Source: JBAYJC01 sp041665285 (GTDB taxonomy: Bacteria; Patescibacteriota; Patescibacteriia; 2-12-FULL-60-25). From it: DNA of 64,000 bases. The notes beneath the pieces were generated by a model. That model was given only the letters and a program-made list of their open reading frames with translations. It was not told the DNA's origin and searched no databases. The translations under genes were made by a program, and so were the position numbers. Below, piece after piece: positions 1-8,960 of this stretch; the stretch's first letter is position 1, and each line of letters begins with the position of its first letter. The stretch covers positions 186,001 to 250,000 of the forward strand of contig JBAYJC010000001.1 in assembly GCA_041665285.1 (NCBI GenBank), in the 5' to 3' direction.

Positions 1-2
1 CC

Positions 3-1313
3 GCTCGCAAATTGAACTGCTATTCAGATGCGCAATTGCATTTTGAAAAAGGACTTTCCACCGAAGCCACCACAGATGCCTTGGGACGAGCCGTTGAGCT
101 GTGTCTTGAATTGGCAGGCGGGACTGTCTCTGCAAAAGCTACAGATGTGCGTGCCACGCCCTACAAGGCCACGCAAGCAACAGTAGAAACAGACGATGCC
201 AACCGCCTCATGGGCGTGACGCTGACGCCAAAGGAGATGGCAGACACGCTCAAGCGATTGGGCTTTACCGTCAAAAAGGCTGACAAGAAACACATCACAG
301 CCGTGGCTCCGTGGTGGCGCGATCATGATATGGAAGAAGGATGTGATCTCGTGGAGGAGATTGCTCGCATGTACGGGTATGCCAAAATTCCGGCGATTAT
401 CCCAGGAGGCGTCAGCACCATCCCGCGCGATCCAACCTTGGTCTGGGAAACGCGTCTACGCCATCTCGCACAATCTGCTGGCCTGACAGAGGTCTACACC
501 TACTCGTTTGTCTCACGCGCCATGCAAGAGCGTAGTGGTTATGATCCGGTCAAAATGTTGCGCATTCAAAATCCCTTATCTGAGGATTTCGAATTCATGC
601 GCACGTCACTCCTGCCATCTTTGATCGATGTGGTCGCGCAAAACCAAGAACGCGCTCGCACCCAACGTCTCTTTGAAGTCGCGAATGTCTATATCGTACA
701 ACCGCAAGGCCTGCCAAAAGAAGAACCTCACCTTTCTGCCGCATTCTTTGGAGGTGAGAAAGGATGGAAAGAGGCAAAGGGATTTGCGGAACGCGTCTGT
801 CATGATCTTGGCATCACAGAGCTCACATGGAAACGCTTGGAAGATGATGATTTTTGGCATCCAGGACGCACGGTTCAGGCTTTTGTCGGCGAGCATCTCA
901 TTGGCACCATCGGCGAATTACATCCACGACTCGCAGAAGCTTGGAAATTGGAGGAGCGTCTTGCATTTGTAGACATGCCCCTGAACGAAGTCTTTGCTCA
1001 CGCTTCAACCGTCAAACAATACACAGCGCCCGCGATTTTCCCTGAAGCGAAACGCGACCTTGCCCTACTTGTCCCACGCAAAACAGAAGTTGCAACCATC
1101 ATCGAGGTCGTCCGCGCGCAAAGCTCTTTCTTGCGGCAAGTCGAGTGGTTTGACACGTTTGAAGGAAAGGGGATTGAGCCAGGAAAAAAATCCGTAGCAT
1201 TCCACCTCACCTTTGGCGCAGACGATCGCACGCTTGAGACGGCAGAAGTGGAGAAGGCCATGGAAGAAATCCGCCAAACACTCAAAGACAAAGTAGACGC
1301 TGAAATTCGGTGA
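3..1313 (+). CDS. pheT: Phenylalanyl-tRNA synthetase beta subunit, C-terminal part
   Basis: Charges tRNA-Phe in the cytoplasm as the beta chain of the alpha2beta2 enzyme. The frame is open from the window edge, so the first 350-400 residues (tRNA-binding and B3/B4 editing domains) lie outside. What remains starts in the conserved FEKGL segment, followed by a B5 domain (DDANRLMGV through VEEIARMYGY), the catalytic-like core (FMRTSLLPSLIDVV, RLFEVANVY) and a C-terminal anticodon-binding FDX-ACB domain (FPEAKRDLALLVP onward). The length and order match the C-terminal half of a normal PheT. The TGA stop overlaps the -35 box of the next gene. No ATG near the left edge is a true start. Confidence 0.95.
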   Translation, partial: ARKLNCYSDAQLHFEKGLSTEATTDALGRAVELCLELAGGTVSAKATDVRATPYKATQATVETDDANRLMGVTLTPKEMADTLKRLGFTVKKADKKHITAVAPWWRDHDMEEGCDLVEEIARMYGYAKIPAIIPGGVSTIPRDPTLVWETRLRHLAQSAGLTEVYTYSFVSRAMQERSGYDPVKMLRIQNPLSEDFEFMRTSLLPSLIDVVAQNQERARTQRLFEVANVYIVQPQGLPKEEPHLSAAFFGGEKGWKEAKGFAERVCHDLGITELTWKRLEDDDFWHPGRTVQAFVGEHLIGTIGELHPRLAEAWKLEERLAFVDMPLNEVFAHASTVKQYTAPAIFPEAKRDLALLVPRKTEVATIIEVVRAQSSFLRQVEWFDTFEGKGIEPGKKSVAFHLTFGADDRTLETAEVEKAMEEIRQTLKDKVDAEIR

Positions 1314-1338
1314 CAAACGCGTGGCGTTCTGCTATTAT
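1310..1338 (+). promoter_or_regulatory. Promoter, near-leaderless
   Basis: A GTGACA -35 (1310-1315), a 17-bp spacer and an extended -10 TGcTATTAT (-10 hexamer 1333-1338). The ATG at 1347 follows after only 8 nt, so the transcript should begin at or just before the start codon. The -35 overlaps the pheT stop codon. Confidence 0.7.
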
Positions 1339-1346
1339 TCTGACGT

Positions 1347-1658
1347 ATGCTCCTTGCCACCACTCAAGACACGTTCTATCTTGTCGCCTCCATCTGTCTC
1401 GCGCTTATCACGATATTTCTCGTGTGGGGATTGTATGAACTTGCACGACTTGTTCATCAAACCAATGACATGGTGGATGACACGCGTAATAAAATAGAAC
1501 GCCTTGAAACAGCCCTCATCACCATTGGCGAACGCTTTGCCTCGGTCTCGCAATATGTCGGACTGATAGCCGCAGGTGCAAAGGAAGTGATTGGGATGGT
1601 GCGGCAGGACAAGGGAAAAAAGAAACGCTCTGCGTCACGCGACGAGGACGAGGAATAG
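1347..1658 (+). CDS. Small single-pass membrane protein
   Basis: A 103-residue protein of unknown function. One hydrophobic segment (about residues 10-32) is followed by an amphipathic helix-forming stretch with TRNKIERLETALITIGERF and a charged KGKKKRSASRDEDEE tail. The layout resembles small coiled-coil membrane proteins of the DUF948 sort, but I cannot assign a family. It has its own promoter and ends before a bidirectional hairpin terminator. Confidence 0.75.
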   Translation: MLLATTQDTFYLVASICLALITIFLVWGLYELARLVHQTNDMVDDTRNKIERLETALITIGERFASVSQYVGLIAAGAKEVIGMVRQDKGKKKRSASRDEDEE

Positions 1659-1667
1659 CATCATCAT

Positions 1668-1706
1668 AAAAAAGAGCGGCGCTCACAGGGGTGGGTGCCG
1701 CTTTTC
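1668..1706. terminator. Bidirectional hairpin terminator
   Basis: AGCGGC (1675-1680) pairs with GCCGCT (1697-1702), with an A-run on the left and a T-run on the right. It serves the plus-strand membrane protein gene and the converging minus-strand orphan gene. Confidence 0.7.
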
Positions 1707-1708
1707 CG

Positions 1709-2191
1709 TTATGCCGTGATGCGCTCACGCGAGGGGACGTAGCGCAGAGGGATGATGCTCACGGCATGCGGTTCGACGAGTACCTGGATCTCACGCAGGC
1801 CCGTGACGTCGTCCAGGAAGACGTACGCCAGGAAGTTGTTCGGCTGGCCGGGGAGCTCGCGCTCTCGGGAGAAGAGCGTCTCTCTCCTGCGCAACCCCTC
1901 GACGCCCACGAGGAGCGCGGACCAGGCTTGGTCCGCCGAAAGCTCCGGGAAGATGTCGTGAGCAAACCCCGTGGTGAGCTCGATCTTCGGATAGCTCTCC
2001 AAGACGCGGAGAATCCGCTGAAGGTGCGTGAGGAAGTGCGCAGACATTTCCGGCTGTTGCATGGACAGATCCTTTCGCGACGAGAACGAACCGTGCAAGA
2101 TGTACCCGAAATCCATGTTCCTGTCAAGCGTGGCCTGAGGCTCCATCTTCCCTCCCGCACGCGAGGTCGTTACCATGGCCAGGTCATTCAT
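1709..2191 (-). CDS. Hypothetical protein, GC-rich orphan
   Basis: A 160-residue protein with no recognised family. It lacks a signal peptide and membrane segments and has a mixed, soluble-looking composition (HFLTHLQRILRVLESYPKIE, FLAYVFLDDVTGLREIQVLV). The stretch is more GC-rich than neighbouring dnaE. Support comes from its strand-specific terminator just past the stop and a GGAG-like sequence upstream of the ATG at 2191. The plus-strand frame covering the same bases runs into dnaE and is less protein-like. It belongs to a scattered set of short orphan genes in this window with their own signals. Confidence 0.55.
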   Translation of the reverse strand: MNDLAMVTTSRAGGKMEPQATLDRNMDFGYILHGSFSSRKDLSMQQPEMSAHFLTHLQRILRVLESYPKIELTTGFAHDIFPELSADQAWSALLVGVEGLRRRETLFSRERELPGQPNNFLAYVFLDDVTGLREIQVLVEPHAVSIIPLRYVPSRERITA

Positions 2192-2223
2192 ACGATTCTC
2201 CAGGGCTTGCCCGTCAGGAGAAC

Positions 2224-5200
2224 ATGCTTTCTATGCCAGAACCTGTTCCACAAACACCCATCCCGCCATCACCGTTCGTCCATCTCCACACGCACTCCAT
2301 GTACTCGCTCTCCGATGCGCTTGGAGACGTCGATGAGATCGTGGCGTACGCAAAATCCCTTGGCTATGATGCCATTGCCCTCACAGATCACGGCGGCATG
2401 TACGGCGCTATCGAATTTTACGAGCATGCCGTGAAAGCTGGCCTTAAGCCCATCATTGGCACAGAGGCAAACGTGGCGCCGAACAAGCATACAGACAAGC
2501 GCCCAGGCATAGATACACGTCTCACGCACATCACACTCCTCGCAGAGACGATCGAGGGATATCATAATCTTTTACAACTCACTTCCACAGCCTTTCTCGA
2601 GGGTTTTTATTATAAGCCGCGCATTGACCGCGACCTGCTACGCCAATATCACACCGGCCTTATTGGATTATCTGGTTGCTTGAAGGGGTCGATTCCTCAA
2701 GCGCTTCAATCACACGACCCAGAACGCGCGGAACAGCTCTTGCGTGAGTTTCAGGATATCTTCGGCGTAGAAAATTTCTTTCTTGAACTCGTCCATCATC
2801 CAGAATCACCGAGCCAGCTTGAAGTAAACGATCTCTTGATCCAGCTTGGCAAAAAAGTCGGCGCACCGCTCGTTGCCACAAAGGACGTGCACTATCTTCA
2901 CGAAGACGATCGTGAAGCACAGGACGCGCTTGTGTGCATCCATGACGGTAAACAGCTGACAGATACGCATCGAACCTCCATGGCATTCATGGATGCATCG
3001 CTTTCCTCTCCAGAAGTCATGGTAGAGGCATTCAAGCATATCCCCGAAGCCATTGAGAATACACGCAAGATCGCGGATCGATGCAACGTGAAGCTGGAAC
3101 TCGGAAAAAATCTGCTTCCCAAGTTCGAGGTGCCAGAAGGGGAAACAGAAATGACCTATTTACATAAGCTGTGCGAAGTCGGTTTTGAGGAGCGTTATGG
3201 TACCAACGATCCAAAACGTAAGGCAGAGGCGCATGAACGTCTGGAGTTTGAATTGGCGACTGTGGAGCGCATGGGTTTCCCTGGATACTTTTTGATTGTG
3301 CAGGACTATGTGAACTGGGCAAAGAATCATGGCGTGGTTGTGGGCCCGGGTCGTGGATCTGCCGCTGGTTCGATCGTGGCATACGTGCTCAAGATCACCA
3401 ACCTCGATCCGCTCTACTACGGATTGCTCTTCGAGCGTTTTCTCAATCCTGATCGCGTGTCCATGCCTGATATTGATATGGACTTTGATGACATCCAGCG
3501 CAAAGATGTCATTCAATACGTTTCAGAAAAATATGGAGCAAATCGTGTCGCTGGCATCATCACCTTCGGCACTATGGCTGCGCGTGCCGCTGTGCGAGAT
3601 GTGGGACGCGTCCTTGGGTTTGAATATGGCGATGTGGATCGTATCGCTAAAGCTGTGCCACCACCGGTGCAGGGCAAACACATCCCTCTCAAACAATCCA
3701 TCATCGACGCGCCAGAGCTTAAGCAAATGTATGACGGCGATCCTCGCGTCAAACGGTTGATTGACCTGGCCATCAAACTCGAAGGCACCACGCGCCATGC
3801 CTCGCAACATGCGTGCGGCATTGTGATTGCGCCAAGGCCACTCGTGGAATTCGCACCTCTGCAAAAAGCCCAAGGTGGCGATGTGGAGCAAGTCATCCAA
3901 TACTCCCTGCATTCCACAGAAGTCTCCGGTCTCTTAAAGATGGACTTTCTCGGTCTCTCTAACTTAACCGTGATTCGTGAGGCGCTCGAAATAATCGAGG
4001 CAGTCCATGGCGTAAAAATCAACATTGAAACCATCCCACTCGACGATCAGGAGACATTTGAACTCCTTGGCCGAGGTGATACAACCGGTGTGTTTCAGTT
4101 GGAATCTGACGGCATGAAAAAATATATCCGTGAGCTCAAACCCACGGTCATTGAAGACATCATCGCCATGGTCGCCCTGTATCGTCCAGGCCCCATGCAA
4201 TTTATCGACTCGTTTATCGCGCGCAAACATGGACGAGAGAAAATCGTCTACGAACATGAACTATTGAGAAATGCCCTTGGCAATACGTATGGCATCCCCG
4301 TCTATCAGGAGCAGGTCATGCAAGTCTCCAAAGATATGGCAGGATTCACGGGCGGCCAGGCTGATACGTTGCGCAAAGCCATGGGAAAGAAAATCGCCAA
4401 ACTCATGGCAGAGATGCGTGTAAAATTCATCGATGGTTCCGTAGAACATGGTGTGCCTCGAGAAAGCGCAGAAAAAATCTTCACGCAATTCGAAGAATTT
4501 GCGGCGTATGGTTTCAATAAATCGCATGCGGCCTGCTATGCACTCATCGCCTATCAGACAGCCTACCTCAAAGCACACTACCCAGAATGCTTCATGGCCG
4601 CGCTCTTGAACTCGGATTGTCTCAATATCGAGCGTGTCTGCATTGAGGTGGAGGAATGCCGACGCATGGGCATTGAAGTCATGCCCCCAGATGTCAACGA
4701 ATCATTCAGCCAATTCAGCGTGATCAAAGGCACGGACACACTGCGCTTTGGACTGCTTGCTATCAAAGGCATGGGGGAGGACGTGGTCGCGGAGTTTATC
4801 GCAGAACGCAAGAAAAACGGCCCCTACAAAGACCTCGCGGATTTTGCTTCTCGCGTCACAAGCAAATCTTTCAATCGACGGTCTCTTGAATCGCTGATTC
4901 GAGCCGGTGCGCTTGACCGTTTTGGCGAACGCAATTCGCTGTTCTTCAATATCGAGGCCATTCTTGACTATCATCGCCAAATTTCTCAAGAAGCAAAAAC
5001 TGGGCAATTCAACCTCTTTGCCATGGCTGGGGCAGGGGATACCGTCAAAACAACAACCCCGCTCAAACTCAAACCCGCGCCGCAAGTCACACTGCGCGAA
5101 ATTCTCTCCTGGGAAAAGGAACTGCTTGGCCTCTATGTCTCTTCCCATCCTTTCCGGGAATATTTCGAACGATTGCAGGGGCTTTTCATCCCCATCACAT

Positions 5201-5796
5201 CACTCCACGAACATCGCAAAGAAAAAAGCGTGCGTATGGGAGGCATGATCGTGCAAGCGAAAAAGATCCTCACCAAAAACAATGAGCCCATGGTCTTCTT
5301 AAAAGTGGAAGACACAACAGGTGACATTGAAGTCGTTATCTTCCCACGCGTCTACAAAGATAAACCCGAAATCTGGACCACAGACAAGGCCGTGATCGTG
5401 AGTGGACGTTTGCAAGAAAAGGATGAAGATCTCAAGTTCATCGCCGAGTCTGGGTATGAGATCACCCCGGATAATATTGATGCGGTTGCGAAATACGTCG
5501 AAGGCACGGCACGACCAACGCCCGTCAATGCAGACGGGTCGCCCGCAGAAGCTCCTCCAGCGCGCGTGGAGCAGTCTGTGACCCTGTACCTCCGTGCACA
5601 ACTCCCTGACTCCATTCTCCTCATGCTCCGAGGCATTCTCGACCAGCACCCTGGACGCTATCAAGTCTATTTTTCCGTGGACAATGCCGGAGGACGTCAA
5701 CGTATCCTTTCCTCTTATCGTATTGCCTTTGATGAAATGATCGCCAAAGAATTAGAAATGATTCTCGGACCAGATACCGTGCGGACAAGTACTTGA
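2224..5796 (+). CDS. dnaE: DNA polymerase III subunit alpha (DnaE)
   Basis: The replicative polymerase catalytic subunit, 1190 residues, typical for DnaE1. Order: PHP domain beginning at HLHTHSMYSLSDA (about 19-31), polymerase core with GPGRGSAAGS and the metal-binding MPDIDMDFDD, fingers and tandem helix-hairpin-helix region (YGFNKSHAACYALIAYQTAY), then an OB-fold (VRMGGMIVQAKK through DIEVVIFP). The ATG at 2224 has AGGAG 3 nt upstream; the ATG at 2233 is a possible alternative. No proofreading domain is fused, as usual for DnaE. The gene is followed at once by the promoter of the next gene. Confidence 0.97.
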   Translation: MLSMPEPVPQTPIPPSPFVHLHTHSMYSLSDALGDVDEIVAYAKSLGYDAIALTDHGGMYGAIEFYEHAVKAGLKPIIGTEANVAPNKHTDKRPGIDTRLTHITLLAETIEGYHNLLQLTSTAFLEGFYYKPRIDRDLLRQYHTGLIGLSGCLKGSIPQALQSHDPERAEQLLREFQDIFGVENFFLELVHHPESPSQLEVNDLLIQLGKKVGAPLVATKDVHYLHEDDREAQDALVCIHDGKQLTDTHRTSMAFMDASLSSPEVMVEAFKHIPEAIENTRKIADRCNVKLELGKNLLPKFEVPEGETEMTYLHKLCEVGFEERYGTNDPKRKAEAHERLEFELATVERMGFPGYFLIVQDYVNWAKNHGVVVGPGRGSAAGSIVAYVLKITNLDPLYYGLLFERFLNPDRVSMPDIDMDFDDIQRKDVIQYVSEKYGANRVAGIITFGTMAARAAVRDVGRVLGFEYGDVDRIAKAVPPPVQGKHIPLKQSIIDAPELKQMYDGDPRVKRLIDLAIKLEGTTRHASQHACGIVIAPRPLVEFAPLQKAQGGDVEQVIQYSLHSTEVSGLLKMDFLGLSNLTVIREALEIIEAVHGVKINIETIPLDDQETFELLGRGDTTGVFQLESDGMKKYIRELKPTVIEDIIAMVALYRPGPMQFIDSFIARKHGREKIVYEHELLRNALGNTYGIPVYQEQVMQVSKDMAGFTGGQADTLRKAMGKKIAKLMAEMRVKFIDGSVEHGVPRESAEKIFTQFEEFAAYGFNKSHAACYALIAYQTAYLKAHYPECFMAALLNSDCLNIERVCIEVEECRRMGIEVMPPDVNESFSQFSVIKGTDTLRFGLLAIKGMGEDVVAEFIAERKKNGPYKDLADFASRVTSKSFNRRSLESLIRAGALDRFGERNSLFFNIEAILDYHRQISQEAKTGQFNLFAMAGAGDTVKTTTPLKLKPAPQVTLREILSWEKELLGLYVSSHPFREYFERLQGLFIPITSLHEHRKEKSVRMGGMIVQAKKILTKNNEPMVFLKVEDTTGDIEVVIFPRVYKDKPEIWTTDKAVIVSGRLQEKDEDLKFIAESGYEITPDNIDAVAKYVEGTARPTPVNADGSPAEAPPARVEQSVTLYLRAQLPDSILLMLRGILDQHPGRYQVYFSVDNAGGRQRILSSYRIAFDEMIAKELEMILGPDTVRTST

Positions 5797-5810
5797 GCAT
5801 GTGCTATACT
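5782..5810 (+). promoter_or_regulatory. Promoter, near-leaderless
   Basis: CGGACA (5782-5787), a 17-bp spacer and an extended -10 TGcTATACT (hexamer 5805-5810), 9 nt before the ATG at 5820. It overlaps the 3' end of dnaE and fixes the start at 5820 rather than the TTG at 5793. Confidence 0.65.
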
Positions 5811-5819
5811 TCTAGCCGT

Positions 5820-6299
5820 ATGTTAAAAAGTCGAGGCCGCACCTTGCTGACGCACAAAGCAACACCCCCGTCGTCAAAACCCGCGCCTTCCACCGCAAAG
5901 TTTTGGGCGACCGCGACGATCGGAGCCTTTCCTGTGGCCATGATCCTTAGCTCTTGGTACGGCGCTTCAATTTTAGGGGCATTTTTTACGGGCCTGTTTG
6001 CGTCTTTCATAACTATTTTGCTCAACGCCCTTATTGAACGCCGTTTATGGATGTTTGAAACACGTTGGCGTCTCATATTTGAGCATCCAGAGTTTTCTTT
6101 TCGCCTCGCGCTCGTATCTGGCATCTTTCTCTTGATCCTCGAAACAGGGCTTCTGATTTTCTTTTTTACTTCGCCATCCCTCGACAAAGCGTTGATCAAC
6201 CTGGTGTTCAATCGACGTTGCCAACAGCCACAGGCAGGATACGTGAACCTCTGCGAAACACTTGAGACGCACTATCTCCTTGACGCAGAAACAGAGTAG
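5820..6299 (+). CDS. Hypothetical membrane protein
   Basis: About 159 residues. A basic N-terminus (MLKSRGRTLLTHK) is followed by hydrophobic stretches around ATIGAFPVAMILSSWYGASI and LGAFFTGLFASFITILLNAL, then a third (LALVSGIFLLILETGLLIFF), so three membrane passes are likely. A loop with several Cys residues (RRCQQPQAGYVNLCE) ends the protein. No family is recognised. The start is placed by the promoter immediately upstream. The next small membrane protein gene follows after 13 nt and is probably co-transcribed. Confidence 0.7.
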   Translation: MLKSRGRTLLTHKATPPSSKPAPSTAKFWATATIGAFPVAMILSSWYGASILGAFFTGLFASFITILLNALIERRLWMFETRWRLIFEHPEFSFRLALVSGIFLLILETGLLIFFFTSPSLDKALINLVFNRRCQQPQAGYVNLCETLETHYLLDAETE

Positions 6300-6312
6300 G
6301 TCTTTTTCTTTT

Positions 6313-6642
6313 ATGTCATCTCTCTCCTCCGATGAAACGACTTCGGCGGCCCTTTTTGAGGCAAGCCGTCGTATTCTTTATCCGTTTCTTCAAATCCTTT
6401 GTTACGGCAGTCTGATACTCATGCTCGCATCAGCGATCCTGTTTTCCCTAGCAGATGCGGGCTCCGCATCACTCCATCCGACGGTCGCAACGCTCATGGT
6501 AATAGCCATCAAAGCACAGAGCGTGGGATTACTGCCTTTTACCATCCTAACGAGTTTTGCGGCTCTGCTCTTCTTTCGTTTTTGGGAAAAAATTCTTGTA
6601 TTTCTCCTACTTGTGACAATTGCCTGGCTCACAAAAGCCTAG
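6313..6642 (+). CDS. Small hydrophobic membrane protein
   Basis: About 109 residues with three predicted membrane helices (ILYPFLQILCYGSLILMLAS; LMVIAIKAQSVGLLPFTIL; FWEKILVFLLLVTIAWL). No family is recognised. The ATG at 6313 is chosen because it clears the preceding stop at 6299; the longer frame from 6262 would overlap that gene. It probably forms a two-gene unit with the preceding membrane protein. Confidence 0.65.
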   Translation: MSSLSSDETTSAALFEASRRILYPFLQILCYGSLILMLASAILFSLADAGSASLHPTVATLMVIAIKAQSVGLLPFTILTSFAALLFFRFWEKILVFLLLVTIAWLTKA

Positions 6643-6666
6643 CCAAGCGCGGGCCTCGTGTATTTT

Positions 6667-6675
6667 TGCTATACT
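6667..6675 (+). promoter_or_regulatory. Extended -10 promoter
   Basis: TGcTATACT with the hexamer at 6670-6675 and the ATG at 6688, a gap of 12 nt. No good -35 is visible. It supports the 6688 start over the upstream GTG. Confidence 0.55.
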
Positions 6676-6687
6676 GTTCTTTGTTCT

Positions 6688-8037
6688 ATGCGCATCACTG
6701 TCCACGGCGCGGCTCGCGAAGTTACAGGCTCCTGCTATCTCATTGAAACAGACAAGACACGTGTCCTTTTGGACTGTGGCATGTTTCAAGGAAGCGCCTT
6801 TGTCGAAGCAAAAAACTTTGCCCCATTTGGCTTTGACCCTTCTACCGTGGACGCGCTCATCGTCACACACGCGCACCTCGATCACACAGGACGCATTCCA
6901 AAACTCGTCAAAGAAGGATTCCGGGGCAAAATTTACCTGACTCCGCCAACAGCACCTCTCACGAAAATCGTGCTCGAAGATGCCTATCAAATCATGCGTG
7001 ATGACTTCAAACGTCATTACAAACCTTTTCTCTACGAAGAAGAGGATATCGCGCAAACCGTTGAACGGTTTGTTCCTGTGGACTATACCCATGCTGTGAC
7101 GATCGGGGATGTGACGTTTCGCTTTCGTGAAGCTGGGCACATCTTTGGAAGTGCCTTTGTGGAACTTCACGAAAAAAATGGCGTGCACGTCACATTCTCC
7201 GGAGACATTGGCAATGAGCATACGCCCATTCTCCGCGACACGGCACAGCTCGCCAAAACGGACGTGCTTTTTCTGGAATCGACGTATGGCAATCGCGTGC
7301 ATGAAGATGAGTCAACGCGCGAACTGCGACTCAAAGACGTTGTGACGCGCACCGCAAAAAATAATGGCGTGCTCATTATTCCCGCGTTTGCCATTGAACG
7401 CACACAGCAACTCTTATACGAACTGAACCACCTCGTTGAAAACAACCTTATCCCGCAAGTCGACACCTACCTCGACAGCCCCATGGCGATCCGTGCGACA
7501 GAGGTGATTGATGCCTTTCCTCAATACTACGATGCAGAGGCTCTTCGGCTCGTGTCAAAAGGGGATGATCTCTTCAATTTCACAGGCTTGCACCTTTGCC
7601 CCACCCGCGAAGAATCGAAACAAATCAACGAAGCACCGCGACCAAAAATCATTATTGCCGGCGCAGGCATGATGAACGGCGGACGCATTTTGCATCATCT
7701 GGTCCGCTATTTGAGTGATAAGAAATCTACGGTATTGATCGTGGGCTATCAGTCTTCCGGAACACTGGGGCGCAAGCTGTATCGCGGAGAAAAAGTTGTT
7801 GATGTGATGAGCGAGCAGGTGCATGTCCACGCCACGATTGAAAGCATTGGCGCCTACAGTGCTCACGCAGATCAGCAGATGCTCCTGCGTTGGGTGAAAG
7901 ATGCGGAAGCGCTTCCCGGGCATATCTATTGCACGCACGGCGACGAAGGGGCTTGCGCGGCTCTTGCGACAGAACTCCAAACAGAGCTTGGTGCAGTGAC
8001 TGATGTCCCGCGCTTTGGCGATACCATTACCCTATGA
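6688..8037 (+). CDS. Metallo-beta-lactamase/beta-CASP RNA-processing exonuclease family protein
   Basis: A predicted zinc-dependent nuclease of the CPSF73-like bacterial family, 449 residues, cytoplasmic. The N-terminus MRITVHGAAREVTGS is the family's usual opening. Zinc ligands are seen in HAHLDH (61-66), GHIFGSAFVEL and FSGDIG. The beta-CASP part carries DSPMAIRATEV, GYQSSGTLGRKL and AYSAHADQQ, and the final THGDE is the last metal-binding His motif. The role is probably RNA maturation or decay, though some family members act on DNA. The stop overlaps the next start as ATGA, so translation is probably coupled to the EamA gene. Confidence 0.9.
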   Translation: MRITVHGAAREVTGSCYLIETDKTRVLLDCGMFQGSAFVEAKNFAPFGFDPSTVDALIVTHAHLDHTGRIPKLVKEGFRGKIYLTPPTAPLTKIVLEDAYQIMRDDFKRHYKPFLYEEEDIAQTVERFVPVDYTHAVTIGDVTFRFREAGHIFGSAFVELHEKNGVHVTFSGDIGNEHTPILRDTAQLAKTDVLFLESTYGNRVHEDESTRELRLKDVVTRTAKNNGVLIIPAFAIERTQQLLYELNHLVENNLIPQVDTYLDSPMAIRATEVIDAFPQYYDAEALRLVSKGDDLFNFTGLHLCPTREESKQINEAPRPKIIIAGAGMMNGGRILHHLVRYLSDKKSTVLIVGYQSSGTLGRKLYRGEKVVDVMSEQVHVHATIESIGAYSAHADQQMLLRWVKDAEALPGHIYCTHGDEGACAALATELQTELGAVTDVPRFGDTITL

Positions 8038-8960
8038 TGAGCTGGTTTTCTCTTGCGATCGGAGGACATCTGGCAAATGCCGGCGCTTTTGTGATCGACA
8101 AGGCGCTTCTCACATCCTCTGTCAAACACAGCACTACGTACGCAGGCATGATCGGCCTTTTTTCTCTGGCAACCGTGGTTGCGGCGCCCTGGGCAAAGGA
8201 TTGGCCGCCACTTGCGCTTCTTCCCGCGATTCTTGGATTTGGGGCGTTCTTTGTTTTTGCGCTCTGGACATTCTTTGAAGCGCTCCAACGCGCAGAAACC
8301 ACACGCGTTGTCCCCATTGTCGGTTCGCTTGTTCCGGTATTCACGCTCTGTGGCACCATGTTCTTTTTTGCGGAGCGCCTCACAGAACGACAAGGCCTTG
8401 GATTCGGTCTCCTTCTCATTGCCACCATTCTTCTCACGCGCGGTGGAAGCAAAAACAGCCGTCTGAATCTTACGACCGTTGGCCTCGCCACTATCTCCGC
8501 CCTGCTCTTTGCCGCGGCATCACTCTCAGGCAAATATGTTTTCGAGCACATGGATTTTGTGGGAGCCTTTGTCGCGTCCCGTGTGGCGGCAGGACTCACA
8601 GGCATCTTGATCCTCGCCATAGCCACAAAGGCTCGCCAGGAACTCTTCCACCTCTTTACCGCAAAGAAAACCAAGCCTCAAAAAAATGCTCCACGACATC
8701 CTGTGGCCTGGATGGTCGTCGGCCAAGCGAGCGGCGCCATTGGCTTTCTCTGTGTCCACCTTGCCATTGCTGATGGCAGTGCCGCGATCGTAAACGCCCT
8801 CCAAGCCGTGCAATATGCCGCAATCGTGCTTGTCGCCTGGTTTGGTGGCAAGCAGCTTGCAACACTCTTGCATGAAGAACGCACAGGAAAAATACTCCTG
8901 ATCAAAAGCTCGGCGATTATCTGCGTTGCCATTGGCCTTGTCCTTATTTCCACCACATGA
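8034..8960 (+). CDS. EamA/DMT-family transporter
   Basis: A 308-residue inner-membrane protein with about ten hydrophobic segments arranged as two five-helix EamA repeats, the standard length for drug/metabolite transporters. FFEALQRAETTRVVPIVGSL and VNALQAVQYAAIVLVAW are typical ends of the two repeats. The substrate cannot be told from sequence. The start overlaps the upstream beta-CASP stop, and its own stop overlaps the next start, both as ATGA, giving a tight three-gene operon. A second, unlinked EamA protein is at 54828-55700. Confidence 0.9.
   Translation: MMSWFSLAIGGHLANAGAFVIDKALLTSSVKHSTTYAGMIGLFSLATVVAAPWAKDWPPLALLPAILGFGAFFVFALWTFFEALQRAETTRVVPIVGSLVPVFTLCGTMFFFAERLTERQGLGFGLLLIATILLTRGGSKNSRLNLTTVGLATISALLFAAASLSGKYVFEHMDFVGAFVASRVAAGLTGILILAIATKARQELFHLFTAKKTKPQKNAPRHPVAWMVVGQASGAIGFLCVHLAIADGSAAIVNALQAVQYAAIVLVAWFGGKQLATLLHEERTGKILLIKSSAIICVAIGLVLISTT

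Noticed and set aside
1691..2434. 247-codon plus-strand frame opposite the orphan at 1709
   Set aside because: It runs into the start of dnaE, is very Arg-rich, and the minus-strand gene has a terminator at its end.
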